Assembly (NCBI RefSeq): GCF_026340675.1
Contig: NZ_JAPEOX010000001.1
Span: 5,518,001 to 5,582,000 of the forward strand
DNA length: 64,000 nt
Direction: 5' to 3'
Origin: Streptomyces sp. NBC_01264
Lineage (GTDB): Bacteria > Actinomycetota > Actinomycetes > Streptomycetales > Streptomycetaceae
In this document: in pieces, positions 9,241-18,403 of the stretch
How the letters are laid out: every line of letters starts with the position of its first letter
Position numbering within the stretch: position 1 is the stretch's first letter
Made by a program: the position numbers and the translations under genes
Notes under the pieces: model-generated
What the model was told of the DNA's origin: nothing
What the model saw: only the letters and a program-made list of their open reading frames with translations
Databases searched by the model: none

Positions 9241-9804
9241 GTGATGCGGGTGGACGAGAAGGACATGGGCAGCGACCTCCAGTCGGTGCTCATCACCAAG
9301 GAAGAGATCGACGCGAAGCTGGCCGAGCTGGCCGCGAAGATCGACGCGGAGTACGCGGGCAAGGACCTGCTCATCGTCGGCGTCCTCAAGGGCGCGGTGA
9401 TGGTGATGGCGGACCTGGCGCGTGCCTTGTCCACCCCGCTCACCATGGACTGGATGGCGGTGTCCTCGTACGGCGCCGGAACCCAGTCCTCGGGCGTGGT
9501 GCGGATCCTCAAGGACCTGGACACCGACATCAAGGACAAGCACGTCCTGATCGTCGAGGACATCATCGACTCGGGCCTGACCCTGTCGTGGCTGCTGTCG
9601 AACCTCGGCTCCCGCCAGCCGGCCTCCCTGGAGGTCGTCACGCTGCTGCGCAAGCCCGACGCCGCCAAGGTCGCGATCGACGTGAAGTGGGTCGGCTTCG
9701 ACATCCCGAACGAGTTCGTCGTCGGCTACGGCCTCGACTACGCCGAGAAGTACCGCAACCTGCCGTTCGTCGGCACCCTCGCGCCCCACGTCTACGGCGG
9801 CTGA
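9241..9804 (+). CDS. hpt: Hypoxanthine phosphoribosyltransferase
   Basis: A 187-residue purine-salvage enzyme that makes IMP or GMP from hypoxanthine or guanine and PRPP. The PRPP-binding motif [18 protein letters not shown] and the flexible-loop [11 protein letters not shown] region are intact, as is the purine-specificity [16 protein letters not shown] block. The start may be GTG 9241 or the adjacent ATG 9244; the second matches the common [10 protein letters not shown]-terminus. The tilS-hpt-ftsH order is conserved across bacteria. Confidence 0.95.
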   Translation: MMRVDEKDMGSDLQSVLITKEEIDAKLAELAAKIDAEYAGKDLLIVGVLKGAVMVMADLARALSTPLTMDWMAVSSYGAGTQSSGVVRILKDLDTDIKDKHVLIVEDIIDSGLTLSWLLSNLGSRQPASLEVVTLLRKPDAAKVAIDVKWVGFDIPNEFVVGYGLDYAEKYRNLPFVGTLAPHVYGG

Positions 9805-9954
9805 TCCAGCGCCCGACAGGGGAACCCTGGAGCGTTTCCCGCCGTTGGAGCATGGAAAGGCGGGTCTGTCAGCCGTCCCATGAGGCCGCGGGTGACAATG
9901 CAGGGGTACATTCCGAAGAACAGTCTTTACTCACAGCAGCATTTACCTACGGGC

Positions 9955-9989
9955 AGGAGGGACGGGGCGCCTAGCGCCCCGTATGGATG
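9955..9989 (+). promoter_or_regulatory. ftsH: ftsH translation-initiation region with hairpin between SD and ATG
   Basis: AGGAGG (9955-9960) is followed at once by a perfect 9-bp stem (9962-9970 with 9974-9982, loop CTA) and then, after 4 nt, by ATG 9987. The linear SD-to-start distance of 26 nt is far too long, but folding the hairpin would shorten it to about 5 nt. The structure is seen directly; its role is inference. Confidence 0.6.
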
Positions 9990-12017
9990 GACGTGAAGCG
10001 ATACTTCCGTGGGCCGGTTATGTGGATCGTGCTGGCCGTCCTCGCCGTGGTCGTGTTGATGAACGTCGTCGGCTCCGGCGGCGGCTACAAGTCGGTGGAG
10101 ACCAGCGAGGTCATCAAGGCGATCAACAGTGGCCAGGTGGACAGCGCCAAGCTCACCACCGGTGACAGCCAGATGATCAAGATCGAGCTGAAGAAGGACC
10201 AGAAGCTCGGCGACAACGACGGCACCAAGTTCCAGGCCAACTACATCGGGGACCAGGGCGTACAGCTCGCCCAGAACCTCCAGACCAAGTACGAAGCCGG
10301 TCAGATCCCTGACGGATACTCCGTCACGCCGGACAAGACCAGCCCGTTCCTGAGCGTGCTGCTCTCGCTGCTGCCGTTCGTCCTCATCGTCGTGGTCTTC
10401 CTGTTCCTGATGAACCAGATGCAGGGCGGCGGCTCCCGAGTCATGAACTTCGGGAAGTCCAAGGCCAAGCTCATCACCAAGGACACCCCGAAGACGACGT
10501 TCGCCGATGTCGCGGGCTCCGACGAGGCCGTCGAGGAACTCCACGAGATCAAGGAGTTCCTCCAGGAGCCGGCGAAGTTCCAGGCCGTCGGCGCCAAGAT
10601 CCCCAAGGGCGTGCTGCTCTACGGCCCGCCCGGCACCGGTAAGACCCTGCTCGCGCGTGCCGTCGCGGGCGAGGCCGGTGTCCCCTTCTACTCGATCTCC
10701 GGTTCCGACTTCGTCGAGATGTTCGTCGGTGTCGGTGCCTCGCGTGTCCGCGACCTGTTCGAACAGGCCAAGGCCAACGCCCCGGCGATCGTCTTCGTCG
10801 ACGAGATCGACGCAGTCGGCCGGCACCGCGGTGCGGGCCTCGGCGGCGGTCACGACGAGCGCGAGCAGACCCTCAACCAGCTGCTCGTCGAGATGGACGG
10901 CTTCGACGTGAAGGGCGGGGTCATCCTGATCGCCGCCACGAACCGTCCCGACATCCTCGACCCGGCGCTCCTGCGCCCCGGCCGCTTCGACCGCCAGATC
11001 GCGGTCGACCGTCCGGACATGCAGGGCCGTCTGGAGATCCTCAAGGTCCACCAGAAGGGCAAGCCGGTCGCCCCGGACGTGGACCTGGGCGCAGTCGCCC
11101 GCCGCACGCCCGGCTTCACGGGTGCCGATCTCGCCAACGTCCTGAACGAGGCCGCGCTGCTCACGGCCCGCTCGGACCAGAAGCTGATCGACAACCACGC
11201 GCTGGACGAGGCGATCGACCGCGTCGTGGCGGGTCCGCAGAAGCGGACCCGGATCATGTCGGACCGGGAAAAGAAGATCACCGCGTACCACGAGGGCGGA
11301 CACGCCCTGGTCGCGGCGGCTTCCCCGAACTCCGACCCGGTCCACAAGATCACGATCCTGTCCCGCGGCCGGGCCCTGGGTTACACCATGGTCCTGCCCG
11401 ACGAGGACAAGTACTCGACCACGCGCAACGAGATGCTCGACCAGCTGGCGTACATGCTGGGCGGGCGCGCGGCCGAGGAACTGGTCTTCCACGACCCGAC
11501 CACGGGCGCCGCGAACGACATCGAGAAGGCCACGGCAACGGCCCGCGCGATGGTCACGCAGTACGGCATGACCGAGCGTCTCGGCGCGATCAAGTTCGGC
11601 GGGGACAACACCGAGCCGTTCCTGGGCCGCGAGATGTCGCACCCGAGGGACTACTCGGAGGAGGTTGCCGCGCTGGTCGACGAAGAGGTCAAGAAGCTCA
11701 TCGAGACCGCGCACAACGAGGCCTGGGAGATCCTGGTCGAGAACCGCGACGTCCTCGACAACCTGGTCCTCGCCCTCCTGGAGAAGGAGACGCTGAACAA
11801 GGAGCAGATCGCCGAGGTCTTCTCGACGATTGTGAAGCGCCCGGCCCGCCCGGCGTGGACCGGCTCCTCGCACCGCACGCCGTCCACCCGTCCGCCGGTG
11901 CTCTCTCCCAAGGAGCTCCAGCTGACGAACGCGGCGAACGGTACGTCGGCGGCCTCGGCCGCCGTATCGGTGGAGAAGACCCCGGAGCCCTCCCCGGAGG
12001 AGCACCCGGAGGCCTAG
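9987..12017 (+). CDS. ftsH: ATP-dependent zinc metalloprotease FtsH
   Basis: A 676-residue membrane AAA protease. Transmembrane segments lie near residues 9-28 and 120-142 and flank the extracytoplasmic domain. Walker A GPPGTGKT (213-220), Walker B IVFVDEID, the SRH region and the protease zinc motif H435-EGGH-439 are all present. FtsH extracts and degrades misfolded or short-lived membrane and cytosolic proteins as a hexamer. The C-terminal 60 residues are low-complexity. ATG 9987 gives the standard MDVKRYFRG start; its ribosome-binding region is unusual. It ends at a strong terminator. Confidence 0.97.
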   Translation: MDVKRYFRGPVMWIVLAVLAVVVLMNVVGSGGGYKSVETSEVIKAINSGQVDSAKLTTGDSQMIKIELKKDQKLGDNDGTKFQANYIGDQGVQLAQNLQTKYEAGQIPDGYSVTPDKTSPFLSVLLSLLPFVLIVVVFLFLMNQMQGGGSRVMNFGKSKAKLITKDTPKTTFADVAGSDEAVEELHEIKEFLQEPAKFQAVGAKIPKGVLLYGPPGTGKTLLARAVAGEAGVPFYSISGSDFVEMFVGVGASRVRDLFEQAKANAPAIVFVDEIDAVGRHRGAGLGGGHDEREQTLNQLLVEMDGFDVKGGVILIAATNRPDILDPALLRPGRFDRQIAVDRPDMQGRLEILKVHQKGKPVAPDVDLGAVARRTPGFTGADLANVLNEAALLTARSDQKLIDNHALDEAIDRVVAGPQKRTRIMSDREKKITAYHEGGHALVAAASPNSDPVHKITILSRGRALGYTMVLPDEDKYSTTRNEMLDQLAYMLGGRAAEELVFHDPTTGAANDIEKATATARAMVTQYGMTERLGAIKFGGDNTEPFLGREMSHPRDYSEEVAALVDEEVKKLIETAHNEAWEILVENRDVLDNLVLALLEKETLNKEQIAEVFSTIVKRPARPAWTGSSHRTPSTRPPVLSPKELQLTNAANGTSAASAAVSVEKTPEPSPEEHPEA

Positions 12018-12034
12018 TACCTCCCGGAATGGAT

Positions 12035-12070
12035 GCCGCGCCCCCCAGGTTCTAGCCTGGGGGGCGCGGC
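12035..12070 (+). terminator. Terminator downstream of ftsH
   Basis: Perfect 15-bp GC stem (12035-12049 with 12056-12070) with a 6-nt loop, 17 bp after the ftsH stop, followed by ACTTTC. It separates ftsH from folE. Confidence 0.85.
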
Positions 12071-12113
12071 ACTTTCACATGCCCGCGACTGCACAGACAG
12101 GAACGAGGAAGAG

Positions 12114-12722
12114 ATGACCGACCCAGTGACCCTGACCGGTGGCGAGGGCACGATCGGCGAGTTCGACGAGAAGCGTGCCGAGGCGGCCGTCCGTGAGCTC
12201 CTGATCGCGGTCGGCGAGGACCCGGACCGCGAGGGGCTGCTGGCGACGCCGGGGCGGGTGGCGCGGGCGTACAAGGAGATATTCGCCGGCCTCTACCAGA
12301 AGCCCGAGGACGTCCTGACGACGACGTTCGACCTCGGCCACGACGAGATGGTTCTGGTGAAGGACATCGAAGTCATGAGCACCTGTGAGCATCACCTGGT
12401 GCCGTTCCACGGCGTGGCGCACGTCGGCTACATCCCGTCCGTCGACGGCAAGATCACCGGCCTGTCGAAGCTCGCCCGCCTCGTGGACGTGTTCGCCCGC
12501 CGCCCCCAGGTGCAGGAGCGGCTGACCACCCAGATCGCCGAGTCGGTCATGGAGATCCTCGACCCGCGCGGGGTCATCGTGGTCATCGAGTGCGAGCACA
12601 TGTGCATGACCATGCGCGGGGTCCGCAAGCCCGGCGCGAAGACCATCACCTCGGCCGTCCGCGGCCAGCTCCGCGACCCCGCGACCCGCAACGAGGCGAT
12701 GAGCCTGATCATGGCCCGCTAG
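12114..12722 (+). CDS. folE: GTP cyclohydrolase I
   Basis: A 202-residue enzyme for the first step of tetrahydrofolate/pterin synthesis, converting GTP to dihydroneopterin triphosphate. The zinc ligands appear in [12 protein letters not shown] and in ECEHMCM, and the [21 protein letters not shown] signature is intact. ATG 12114 follows GAGGAAGAG. It is convergent with, and separate from, the downstream folate operon on the other strand. Confidence 0.96.
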   Translation: MTDPVTLTGGEGTIGEFDEKRAEAAVRELLIAVGEDPDREGLLATPGRVARAYKEIFAGLYQKPEDVLTTTFDLGHDEMVLVKDIEVMSTCEHHLVPFHGVAHVGYIPSVDGKITGLSKLARLVDVFARRPQVQERLTTQIAESVMEILDPRGVIVVIECEHMCMTMRGVRKPGAKTITSAVRGQLRDPATRNEAMSLIMAR

Positions 12723-12787
12723 CCCCCCGGGAGGGCCCGCGCGCTATCGGCGAGCCGGGAGGCCGGGGGCATGGCAGCATCGGGATC

Positions 12788-13141
12788 ATGCTCTACAGGG
12801 TTGCCGCAGCTGCCGACGCGCCGGCCATGGCGGCGCTCTTCGCCGCCAACCACCATGACGCACTGAGCGCGCAGGAGCGGGCCCGGCAGGGGTTCGTACA
12901 GGGGGCCCTCGACGAGGACGCGTTGCGGGTGATGGCCGAGGGGGGCGGGCTGCTCGTCGCGGACGACGGCGGGGAGATCGCCGGGCTGCTGGGGCTCGTA
13001 CGGGCCGAGAGCGTGCCGGGGCCGCCAGCGCCCGTGCGCGCGCTGCTGGAGGCCCAGGACTCGCTCCTGTGGGACGGGCGGCCGCTCGGATCCGTGCGCT
13101 GGCTGCTCTACGGGCCCGTCGTGGGCGCGGCCACCCCTTAG
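12788..13141 (+). pseudogene. GNAT acetyltransferase N-terminal fragment
   Basis: 117 codons starting MLYRVAAAADAPAMAALF resemble the N-terminal half of a GNAT-fold acetyltransferase, through the strand bearing RWLLYGPV. The frame then stops, with no acetyl-CoA-binding (Q/R)-x-x-G-x-(G/A) loop. The stop overlaps the stop of the convergent DUF3180 gene by 3 bp. It is probably a decayed gene that lost its 3' half. A short, genuinely truncated protein cannot be excluded. Confidence 0.55.
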
Positions 13142-13626
13142 GCGCGGGCCGGGGACTCCGGGGCCGGGTCCTCGTCGTCCGGGAGTTTCAGGACGTGTTC
13201 CAGGAAGAGGGCCGCCGCGACGACCGCCGCGCCCGCCAGGACCGAGAAGCCGGCGTACCAGGTCTGGTCGCGGCGGGCGGGGACGTCGAGGGCGCTGGTG
13301 AGCAGGAAGACGCCGACGCCGCCGTAGGCGCCCGCGACCAGGGCCGCCACCAGGGCGCTGGCCTGGCCGAAGACCACCGCGCGGGCCGCCATCAGCGGCT
13401 CCACGCCCTTGGCGCCGGGCACCCGCTCGCGCTGGGCCTTCAGGCGGGAGCGCAGCGACAGGGCCGTCGCGAGCAGGACCACCGCGATGGCGCCGAGGAC
13501 GATCGGCGCGGCCACCGGGACCCCGGGAAGCGTGCCGTACGCGTTCCACAGCCGGGCCCCGGCCCAGGACAGCACCGCGGCGATCGCGAAAATGCCCGCC
13601 AGGACCGCCGGCCTCAGTTGCTTCAC
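13138..13626 (-). CDS. DUF3180 membrane protein, last gene of the folate operon
   Basis: A 162-residue protein with four hydrophobic segments (near 5-25, 35-58, 85-108 and 120-143) and an acidic tail. It matches the DUF3180 family that follows folK in actinobacteria. GTG 13626 is chosen because GGGAGAAG precedes it and the MKQLRPAVLAG start is usual; the upstream in-frame ATG codons lack a good SD. It lies 103 bp after folK. A role in folate or pterin handling is only guilt by association. Confidence 0.82.
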   Translation of the reverse strand: MKQLRPAVLAGIFAIAAVLSWAGARLWNAYGTLPGVPVAAPIVLGAIAVVLLATALSLRSRLKAQRERVPGAKGVEPLMAARAVVFGQASALVAALVAGAYGGVGVFLLTSALDVPARRDQTWYAGFSVLAGAAVVAAALFLEHVLKLPDDEDPAPESPARA

Positions 13627-13729
13627 GTGCGCTTCTCCCGCCATTCCCGCCATCCGCGCCACGCCCGCTCTCCGTGCGTGCGTATCCCGTGATCCTAAGG
13701 GTGCGACGGCCCCGCCCCGCGGGCGCGGC

Positions 13730-14338
13730 TCACTCGGGGAGGCGCAGTTCCAGGTCCGTGCGCTGGGTGAGCCCGGAGAGGCCGACCGCGGCTAGGAGCG
13801 CGGAAACGGACCCGTGGCCCGGGATCTGCGCTTCGGGGTCGACGTCGTTCCAGGGGGCCAGCACGAAGGCGCGCTCGTGGGCGCGCGGGTGCGGGAGGGT
13901 GAGGACCGGGTCGGCGGAGACCACGTCGGCGTAGGCGATGATGTCGACGTCGATCGTGCGGGGCCCCCAGCGCTCCTCGCGGACGCGGTCGAAGGCTTCC
14001 TCGATGGCGTGACCGCGCTCCAGCAGCGAGCTGGGGGGCAGGGTGGTCTTCACCGAGATGACGGCGTTGAGGTACGAGGGCTGCGAGCCCGCCTCCACGC
14101 CCCACGGCTCCGTCTCGTAGACGGGGGAGACGGCCTTGACCCGAAGGCCCGGGGTGTCGCCCAGGGCGTCGATGGCGCCCTGGAGGGTCTCCAGACGGTT
14201 GCCCAGGTTCGCGCCGAGCGCGACGACGGCCCACTTCGGGTTCGACAGGGTCACGTCCGCCGCGTCGACGGCTTCGACCACGGCGGCGGGAACCGGCTGG
14301 ACGGTGGGGTCGCTCTGGGCGTTCATTCCGTTGTTCAC
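13730..14338 (-). CDS. folK: 2-amino-4-hydroxy-6-hydroxymethyldihydropteridine diphosphokinase
   Basis: A 202-residue HPPK that transfers pyrophosphate from ATP to hydroxymethyl-dihydropterin. Motifs are VALGANLGNRLETLQGAIDAL, SPVYETEPWG, and the signature RWGPRTIDVDII with its metal-binding Asp residues. GTG 14338 overlaps the folB stop (GTGA), indicating translational coupling; ATG 14326 is an alternative. An N-terminal extension of about 35 residues precedes the catalytic core, as is common in Streptomyces. Confidence 0.94.
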   Translation of the reverse strand: MNNGMNAQSDPTVQPVPAAVVEAVDAADVTLSNPKWAVVALGANLGNRLETLQGAIDALGDTPGLRVKAVSPVYETEPWGVEAGSQPSYLNAVISVKTTLPPSSLLERGHAIEEAFDRVREERWGPRTIDVDIIAYADVVSADPVLTLPHPRAHERAFVLAPWNDVDPEAQIPGHGSVSALLAAVGLSGLTQRTDLELRLPE

Positions 14339-14694
14339 GCGCGGCTCCGGGTGATCGTGATGGTCACGTCGTCGAAGGGGACGGTGATCGGCGCGTCCGG
14401 TTTGTGGACGACGACCTCCACCTGGGCGACCGCTTCGTGCTTGAGGCACTGCTGGGCGATCCGCTCGGCGAGGGTCTCGATCAGGTCCACGGGCTCGCCC
14501 TGGACCACGTCGACGACTTCTTCCGCGACTACCCCGTAGTGCACGGTCTTAGCCAGGTCGTCGCCGGCCGCCGCGGGGCGGGTGTCGAGGTGGAGCACCA
14601 GGTCGACGATGAAGGTCTGGCCTTCCTCGCGTTCCCGGGGGAAGACGCCATGGTGCCCGCGAGCCTTGAGGCCGCGCAGCGCGACACGATCCAC
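14335..14694 (-). CDS. folB: Dihydroneopterin aldolase
   Basis: A 119-residue enzyme that cleaves dihydroneopterin to hydroxymethyl-dihydropterin and glycolaldehyde. Visible are the HHGVFPREREEGQTFIVDL motif with the conserved Glu, YGVVAEEV, and the catalytic-lysine VHKPDAPI region. GTG 14694 is chosen: AGGAG lies 8 nt upstream and the length equals the family norm. It is coupled to folK by a GTGA overlap. Confidence 0.95.
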   Translation of the reverse strand: MDRVALRGLKARGHHGVFPREREEGQTFIVDLVLHLDTRPAAAGDDLAKTVHYGVVAEEVVDVVQGEPVDLIETLAERIAQQCLKHEAVAQVEVVVHKPDAPITVPFDDVTITITRSRA

Positions 14695-14835
14695 GCGAAT
14701 CACTCCTGCTTTTCGTAGGTGCTTCCGGTCCGGGACTCCCCGGATCCATGGCCGGAGCCGAGTGCGGTCGGCGTCGTCCATCTTCGAATTTACCTGCGAA
14801 ATACCTCGGACCCCGCCAGCATCCCGGCCGAGGGG

Positions 14836-15279
14836 CTAGGAGGACTCCTCCTCGTCGTCCTCGTCGGAGTCCGTGAGGACGGGAGATCCGTGGTGCGACC
14901 AGAGCCGCCAGCCCTCCGGTGTGCGTCGGAACACATTCGTGGCGACGACGAGCTGGCCCACCAGCGGGCCCAGTTCCCCGCCGTCCTCGGCGGGTCCGCC
15001 GCTGAGGATGTTCTCGGTGCAGGTCACCAGGGCGGTGTCGCCTATGACGGTGACCTTGGTGTCGGTGAGGAAGAACTGGATGTACTCGGTGTGCGACATG
15101 ATCAGCGCGTAGGAGCGCAGCACTTCGCCGCGTCCCGACAGCACCGGCCAGCCCGGGTGCACGCAGGAGATCTCGTCCTCGAGCCAGAGCGCCGACAGCG
15201 AGTCGAAGTCCCCCCGCTCCATGGCCTCGTAGAAGGCCGTGTTGACCTCTTCGACGGATTCGATGTCGGTACGGCTCAC
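14836..15279 (-). CDS. NTF2-like/SnoaL-fold protein coupled to folP
   Basis: A 147-residue NTF2-like (SnoaL/DUF4440 type) protein. The pattern EVNTAFYEAMERGDFDSLSALW, CVHPGW, then VATNVFRRTPEGWRLWSHHGSPV is characteristic. Its GTG start overlaps the folP stop (GTGA), so it is translated with dihydropteroate synthase. It has an acidic C-terminal tail (DSDEDDEEE). NTF2-like proteins bind small hydrophobic or pterin-like ligands in a cone. A role in the folate pathway is inferred from coupling only. Confidence 0.82.
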   Translation of the reverse strand: MSRTDIESVEEVNTAFYEAMERGDFDSLSALWLEDEISCVHPGWPVLSGRGEVLRSYALIMSHTEYIQFFLTDTKVTVIGDTALVTCTENILSGGPAEDGGELGPLVGQLVVATNVFRRTPEGWRLWSHHGSPVLTDSDEDDEEESS

Positions 15280-16181
15280 CGTGCCCCTTCCTCGCTGCTC
15301 CGGGTCGTACGCAGTGCCCCTTCCACGGCGCGGGCCACCCGAACCGCGTCGGCGCTCGCCCGTACCTCGTGGACCCGTACGGCCCAGGCCCCCTGGGAGG
15401 CGGCGAGGGCGGAGACGGCGGCGGTGGCGGCGTCGCGTTCGCGGGCGGGCGGCGGGGAGGCGTGGTCGGCGCCGGCCAGCACCCGGCCGAGGAAACGCTT
15501 CCGCGAGGCGGCGACCAGCAGCGGGAAGCCGAGGTCGCGCAGTTCGGCGAGGTGGGCGACCAGGGCGAGGTCGTGCTCGGCGTTCTTGGCGAAGCCCAGG
15601 CCCGGGTCGACCAGGAGCCGTTCGGGGGCGATGCCGCCGGTGACGACGGCGTCGATGCGGGTGCGCAGTTCCGCGGTGACCTCGGCGAGGACGTCCTCGT
15701 AGACGGCGAGGCTGTTCATGCCGTCGCTGAAGCCGCGCCAGTGCATGACGACGAAGGGCACCTCGGCGGCGGCGACGGCCGGGATCATGTCCGGGTCGGC
15801 GAGGCCGCCGCTGACGTCGTTGACCAGGGTGGCGCCGGCGGCGACGGCCCGGGCGGCGACGGAGGCGCGCATGGTGTCGACGGAGACGACGACCCCTTCG
15901 GAGGCGAGGCCGCGGACGACGGGGACGACCCGGCGAAGCTCCTCCTCCTCGTCGACGCGGGAGGCGCCGGGGCGGGTGGACTCGCCGCCGACGTCCACGA
16001 GGTCGGCGCCCTGGGCGACGAGGTCGAGGCCGCGCTTGACGGCGGCGGTGGTGTCGAACCAGCGGCCGCCGTCGGAGAAGGAGTCGGGGGTGACGTTGAC
16101 GACCCCCATGACCGCGCAGCGGTCCCAGTCGGGGAGGCCTGTCACCAGGCCCCTGGGGGCGGGGCCGCTGTTCGTGTTCAT
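15276..16181 (-). CDS. folP: Dihydropteroate synthase
   Basis: A 301-residue enzyme that joins hydroxymethyl-dihydropterin pyrophosphate to p-aminobenzoate; it is the sulfonamide target. Motifs are GVVNVTPDSFSDGG, VDVGGESTRPGA, VSVDTMRA, LVNDVSGG, LLVDPGLGFAKN and the SRKRFLG loop. It is first in the minus-strand operon folP / NTF2-like / folB / folK / DUF3180. The C-terminal VHEVRASADAVRVARAV helix is complete. Confidence 0.96.
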   Translation of the reverse strand: MNTNSGPAPRGLVTGLPDWDRCAVMGVVNVTPDSFSDGGRWFDTTAAVKRGLDLVAQGADLVDVGGESTRPGASRVDEEEELRRVVPVVRGLASEGVVVSVDTMRASVAARAVAAGATLVNDVSGGLADPDMIPAVAAAEVPFVVMHWRGFSDGMNSLAVYEDVLAEVTAELRTRIDAVVTGGIAPERLLVDPGLGFAKNAEHDLALVAHLAELRDLGFPLLVAASRKRFLGRVLAGADHASPPPARERDAATAAVSALAASQGAWAVRVHEVRASADAVRVARAVEGALRTTRSSEEGAR

Positions 16182-16280
16182 GGTTCCCAGGGTAGGGCCC
16201 TTGCCCTGGCCGGGCGGGTGGGCCGGGTGGGGGTGGAGTGCGGGCGGGTGCCGCTGCGCGGGCTGCTCCCCGCCCCGCCC

Positions 16281-16365
16281 TTCCTCCGTTCCCCGGGGCT
16301 GCGCCCCGGACCCCCTCGGGGGCTCCGCCCCCCGGACCCCCGCGCCTCAAACGCCGGCGGGGCTG
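16281..16365. repeat. Dispersed intergenic repeat (GCCGGCGTTTGAGG family), minus-oriented copy
   Basis: GC-rich snapback stretches (CCCCGGGGCTGCGCCCCGG; GGGGGCTCCGCCCCCC) are followed by CCTCAAACGCCGGCGGGGCT (16345-16364). The same motif recurs at 36409 and, inverted, at 36718, 36794 and 36846. Such elements are common between Streptomyces genes and may act as terminators. Confidence 0.7.
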
Positions 16366-16392
16366 GGTTCGGCCCGCAGGGCCGGATTCGGC

Positions 16393-18249
16393 TCAGGCGG
16401 CCCGGACCTCGCGTTCCTTTGTCTGGGCCGGGACGGCGGTCTGCACGTGGTGGTGGGCGCAGGTGCGGACCGGCTTGGGGCGGCGGCGGGCGGCGAACAG
16501 GCGGGGCAGGGCGAGGGTGACGAAGCCCTCGGCCTGCATCGCGGCGAAGCCGATGCGGGGCAGGTCCCGGGTGGTGCGGAAGACCACGAAGCGGGGCTCC
16601 CAGCGCGGGCGGAACTTGGCGTTGAACTTGTAGAGCGACTCGATCTGGAACCAGCGCGAGAGGAACACCAGCAGGCTGCGCCACATCCGCAGGACCGGGC
16701 CGGCGCCGATCTTCTCGCCGCGGGCCAGTGCCGAGCGGAACATCGCGAAGTTCAGGGAGACCTTCTCGATGCCGAGCGCCGGGGAGGCCTCCAGGGAGGC
16801 GACGATCAGCAGTTCGTTCATGCCGGGGTCGGCGGCGCGGTCGCGGCGCATCAGCTCCAGCGACATGCCGTCCTTGCCCCACGGGACGAAGTGCAGGACG
16901 GCCTTGAGGTCGCCGAAGGGGGAGGTGTCGCCCTCCTCGACGCGGTGCGCGGTGGCGATGTAGCAGTCGCCGTCGCCGGGGTCGCCGACGCGGCCCAGCG
17001 CCATGGAGAAGCCGCGTTCGGTGTCGGTGCCGCGCCAGGCCTCGGCGGCGCCGCGGACCTGCTCCAGCTCGGTCTCGGTCAGCTCGCTGACCCGGCGGAC
17101 CCGGGTGGTGTAGCCGTTGCGCTCGATGCGCTTGACCATCTGCCGGACGTTGCGCATGGCCCGGCCGGAGAGGGAGAAGTCTTTGACGTCGACGATCGCC
17201 TCGTCCCCGAGTTCCAGGGCGTCGAGGCCGGTCTCGCGGGTCCAGACCTCGCCGCCGGTCTCGCTGCAGCCCATGACGGCGGGGGTCCAGGAGTGGGTCT
17301 TGGCCTCCTCCATGAACCGTTCGATGGCGCCGGGCCAGGCCTCGACGTCGCCGACGGGGTCGCCGGAGGCGAGCATCACGCCGGAGACCACGCGGTAGGT
17401 GACGGCGGCCTTGCCGCTGGGGGAGAAGACGACGGCCTTGTCGCGGCGGAGCGCGAAGTGGCCCAGCGAGTCGCGGCCGCCGTGCTTGGCGAGCAGCTCG
17501 CGGAGCTTGACCTCGTCGTCGGCGGTCAGCCGGGCGGCCGGGTGCTCGGGCCGGAAGGCCAGGTAGATGGTGGTGACGGCGGTCAGCATGCCGAGGGCGC
17601 CGAGCGAGTAGCCGACGGTCCAGGAGACCCGGCCGGCGTAGTCGACGGGGCCCTCGAAGCCGAAGAGTCCGTAGACGACGTGGCTGATCTGTTCATAAAC
17701 ACCCGGATTGCCTACGACGCGGCCGGGGTGCGAGTTGACGATGACCAGGCCGAGGCCGATGGAGCCCGCGCTCATCAGCACGAAGTTGGCGAGCGCCTTC
17801 CAGCGGCTGCGCGGATCGGGCAGCGCCTTGAATTCACTCTGATGGCGCAACAGGAGTGCCAGCAGCACCGCCGCGATGACCACGCCGATGATCGAGTGGC
17901 GGTACGTGAACTGCGCGACGGCGCCGGCCGGCAGCAGCACCACGGCGGCCCGCCAGGCGCGCCGCTTGCGGCGCTTGAGCCCGTGGGCGAGCAGCAGGAG
18001 CAGGACGCCGGCGCTGAGGGCCAGGGCGGCGGCGAAGGGGCCGACGGAGCCGGGCAGCACCTCGGTGACCGCGTGGATGCGGCTGTGCCGGAAGCGCGGG
18101 AAGACCCCCGCGGCGATGTCCAGCAGGCCGACGACCGTGACGGCGGTTCCCACGACTCCGGGGACGGACTCCGGTCGTGGGCCTCGGAGGATTCGGCTGA
18201 CAGGCTTCGGAACCTGTCCCGACTTATCGCCATCTATCCTGCTAGACAT
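16393..18249 (-). CDS. Phosphatidylglycerol lysyltransferase-like (MprF/DUF2156) membrane protein
   Basis: A 618-residue protein. Residues 30-240 hold about six membrane segments; 250-590 form a double-GNAT DUF2156 domain with FSPSGKAAVTYRV, GDPVGD, the LDALELGDEAIVDV motif and the KVSLNFAMFRS strand. MprF-type enzymes transfer aminoacyl groups from tRNA to phosphatidylglycerol, lowering envelope charge. It lacks the lysyl-tRNA synthetase domain of two-domain LysX, so it depends on ordinary Lys-tRNA if that is its substrate. It is divergent from the anchored esterase. The substrate is not certain. Confidence 0.85.
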   Translation of the reverse strand: MSSRIDGDKSGQVPKPVSRILRGPRPESVPGVVGTAVTVVGLLDIAAGVFPRFRHSRIHAVTEVLPGSVGPFAAALALSAGVLLLLLAHGLKRRKRRAWRAAVVLLPAGAVAQFTYRHSIIGVVIAAVLLALLLRHQSEFKALPDPRSRWKALANFVLMSAGSIGLGLVIVNSHPGRVVGNPGVYEQISHVVYGLFGFEGPVDYAGRVSWTVGYSLGALGMLTAVTTIYLAFRPEHPAARLTADDEVKLRELLAKHGGRDSLGHFALRRDKAVVFSPSGKAAVTYRVVSGVMLASGDPVGDVEAWPGAIERFMEEAKTHSWTPAVMGCSETGGEVWTRETGLDALELGDEAIVDVKDFSLSGRAMRNVRQMVKRIERNGYTTRVRRVSELTETELEQVRGAAEAWRGTDTERGFSMALGRVGDPGDGDCYIATAHRVEEGDTSPFGDLKAVLHFVPWGKDGMSLELMRRDRAADPGMNELLIVASLEASPALGIEKVSLNFAMFRSALARGEKIGAGPVLRMWRSLLVFLSRWFQIESLYKFNAKFRPRWEPRFVVFRTTRDLPRIGFAAMQAEGFVTLALPRLFAARRRPKPVRTCAHHHVQTAVPAQTKEREVRAA

Positions 18250-18403
18250 CGCTTCCCGTTGCTCTGCGAGAGATCATGTGGCCGAAGGCCGCTGGGGCCT
18301 TTCGTTGGGTGGTGCGTCCCCTAGGACGACATCGAAGGGGAGCGGGTTCACTCTTCCCTCGAGAAAAAAACTAGTCCTGCCATAGAAAGTCGACTGACTG
18401 CTC

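Noticed and set aside
7941..9974. A 677-codon plus-strand frame over tilS and hpt
   Set aside because: Arg/Pro-rich shadow of tilS and hpt, which have clear catalytic motifs in another frame.
12590..12787. A 5' extension of the GNAT fragment into folE
   Set aside because: It would overlap the folE end in another frame, and the GNAT-like sequence begins only at ATG 12788.
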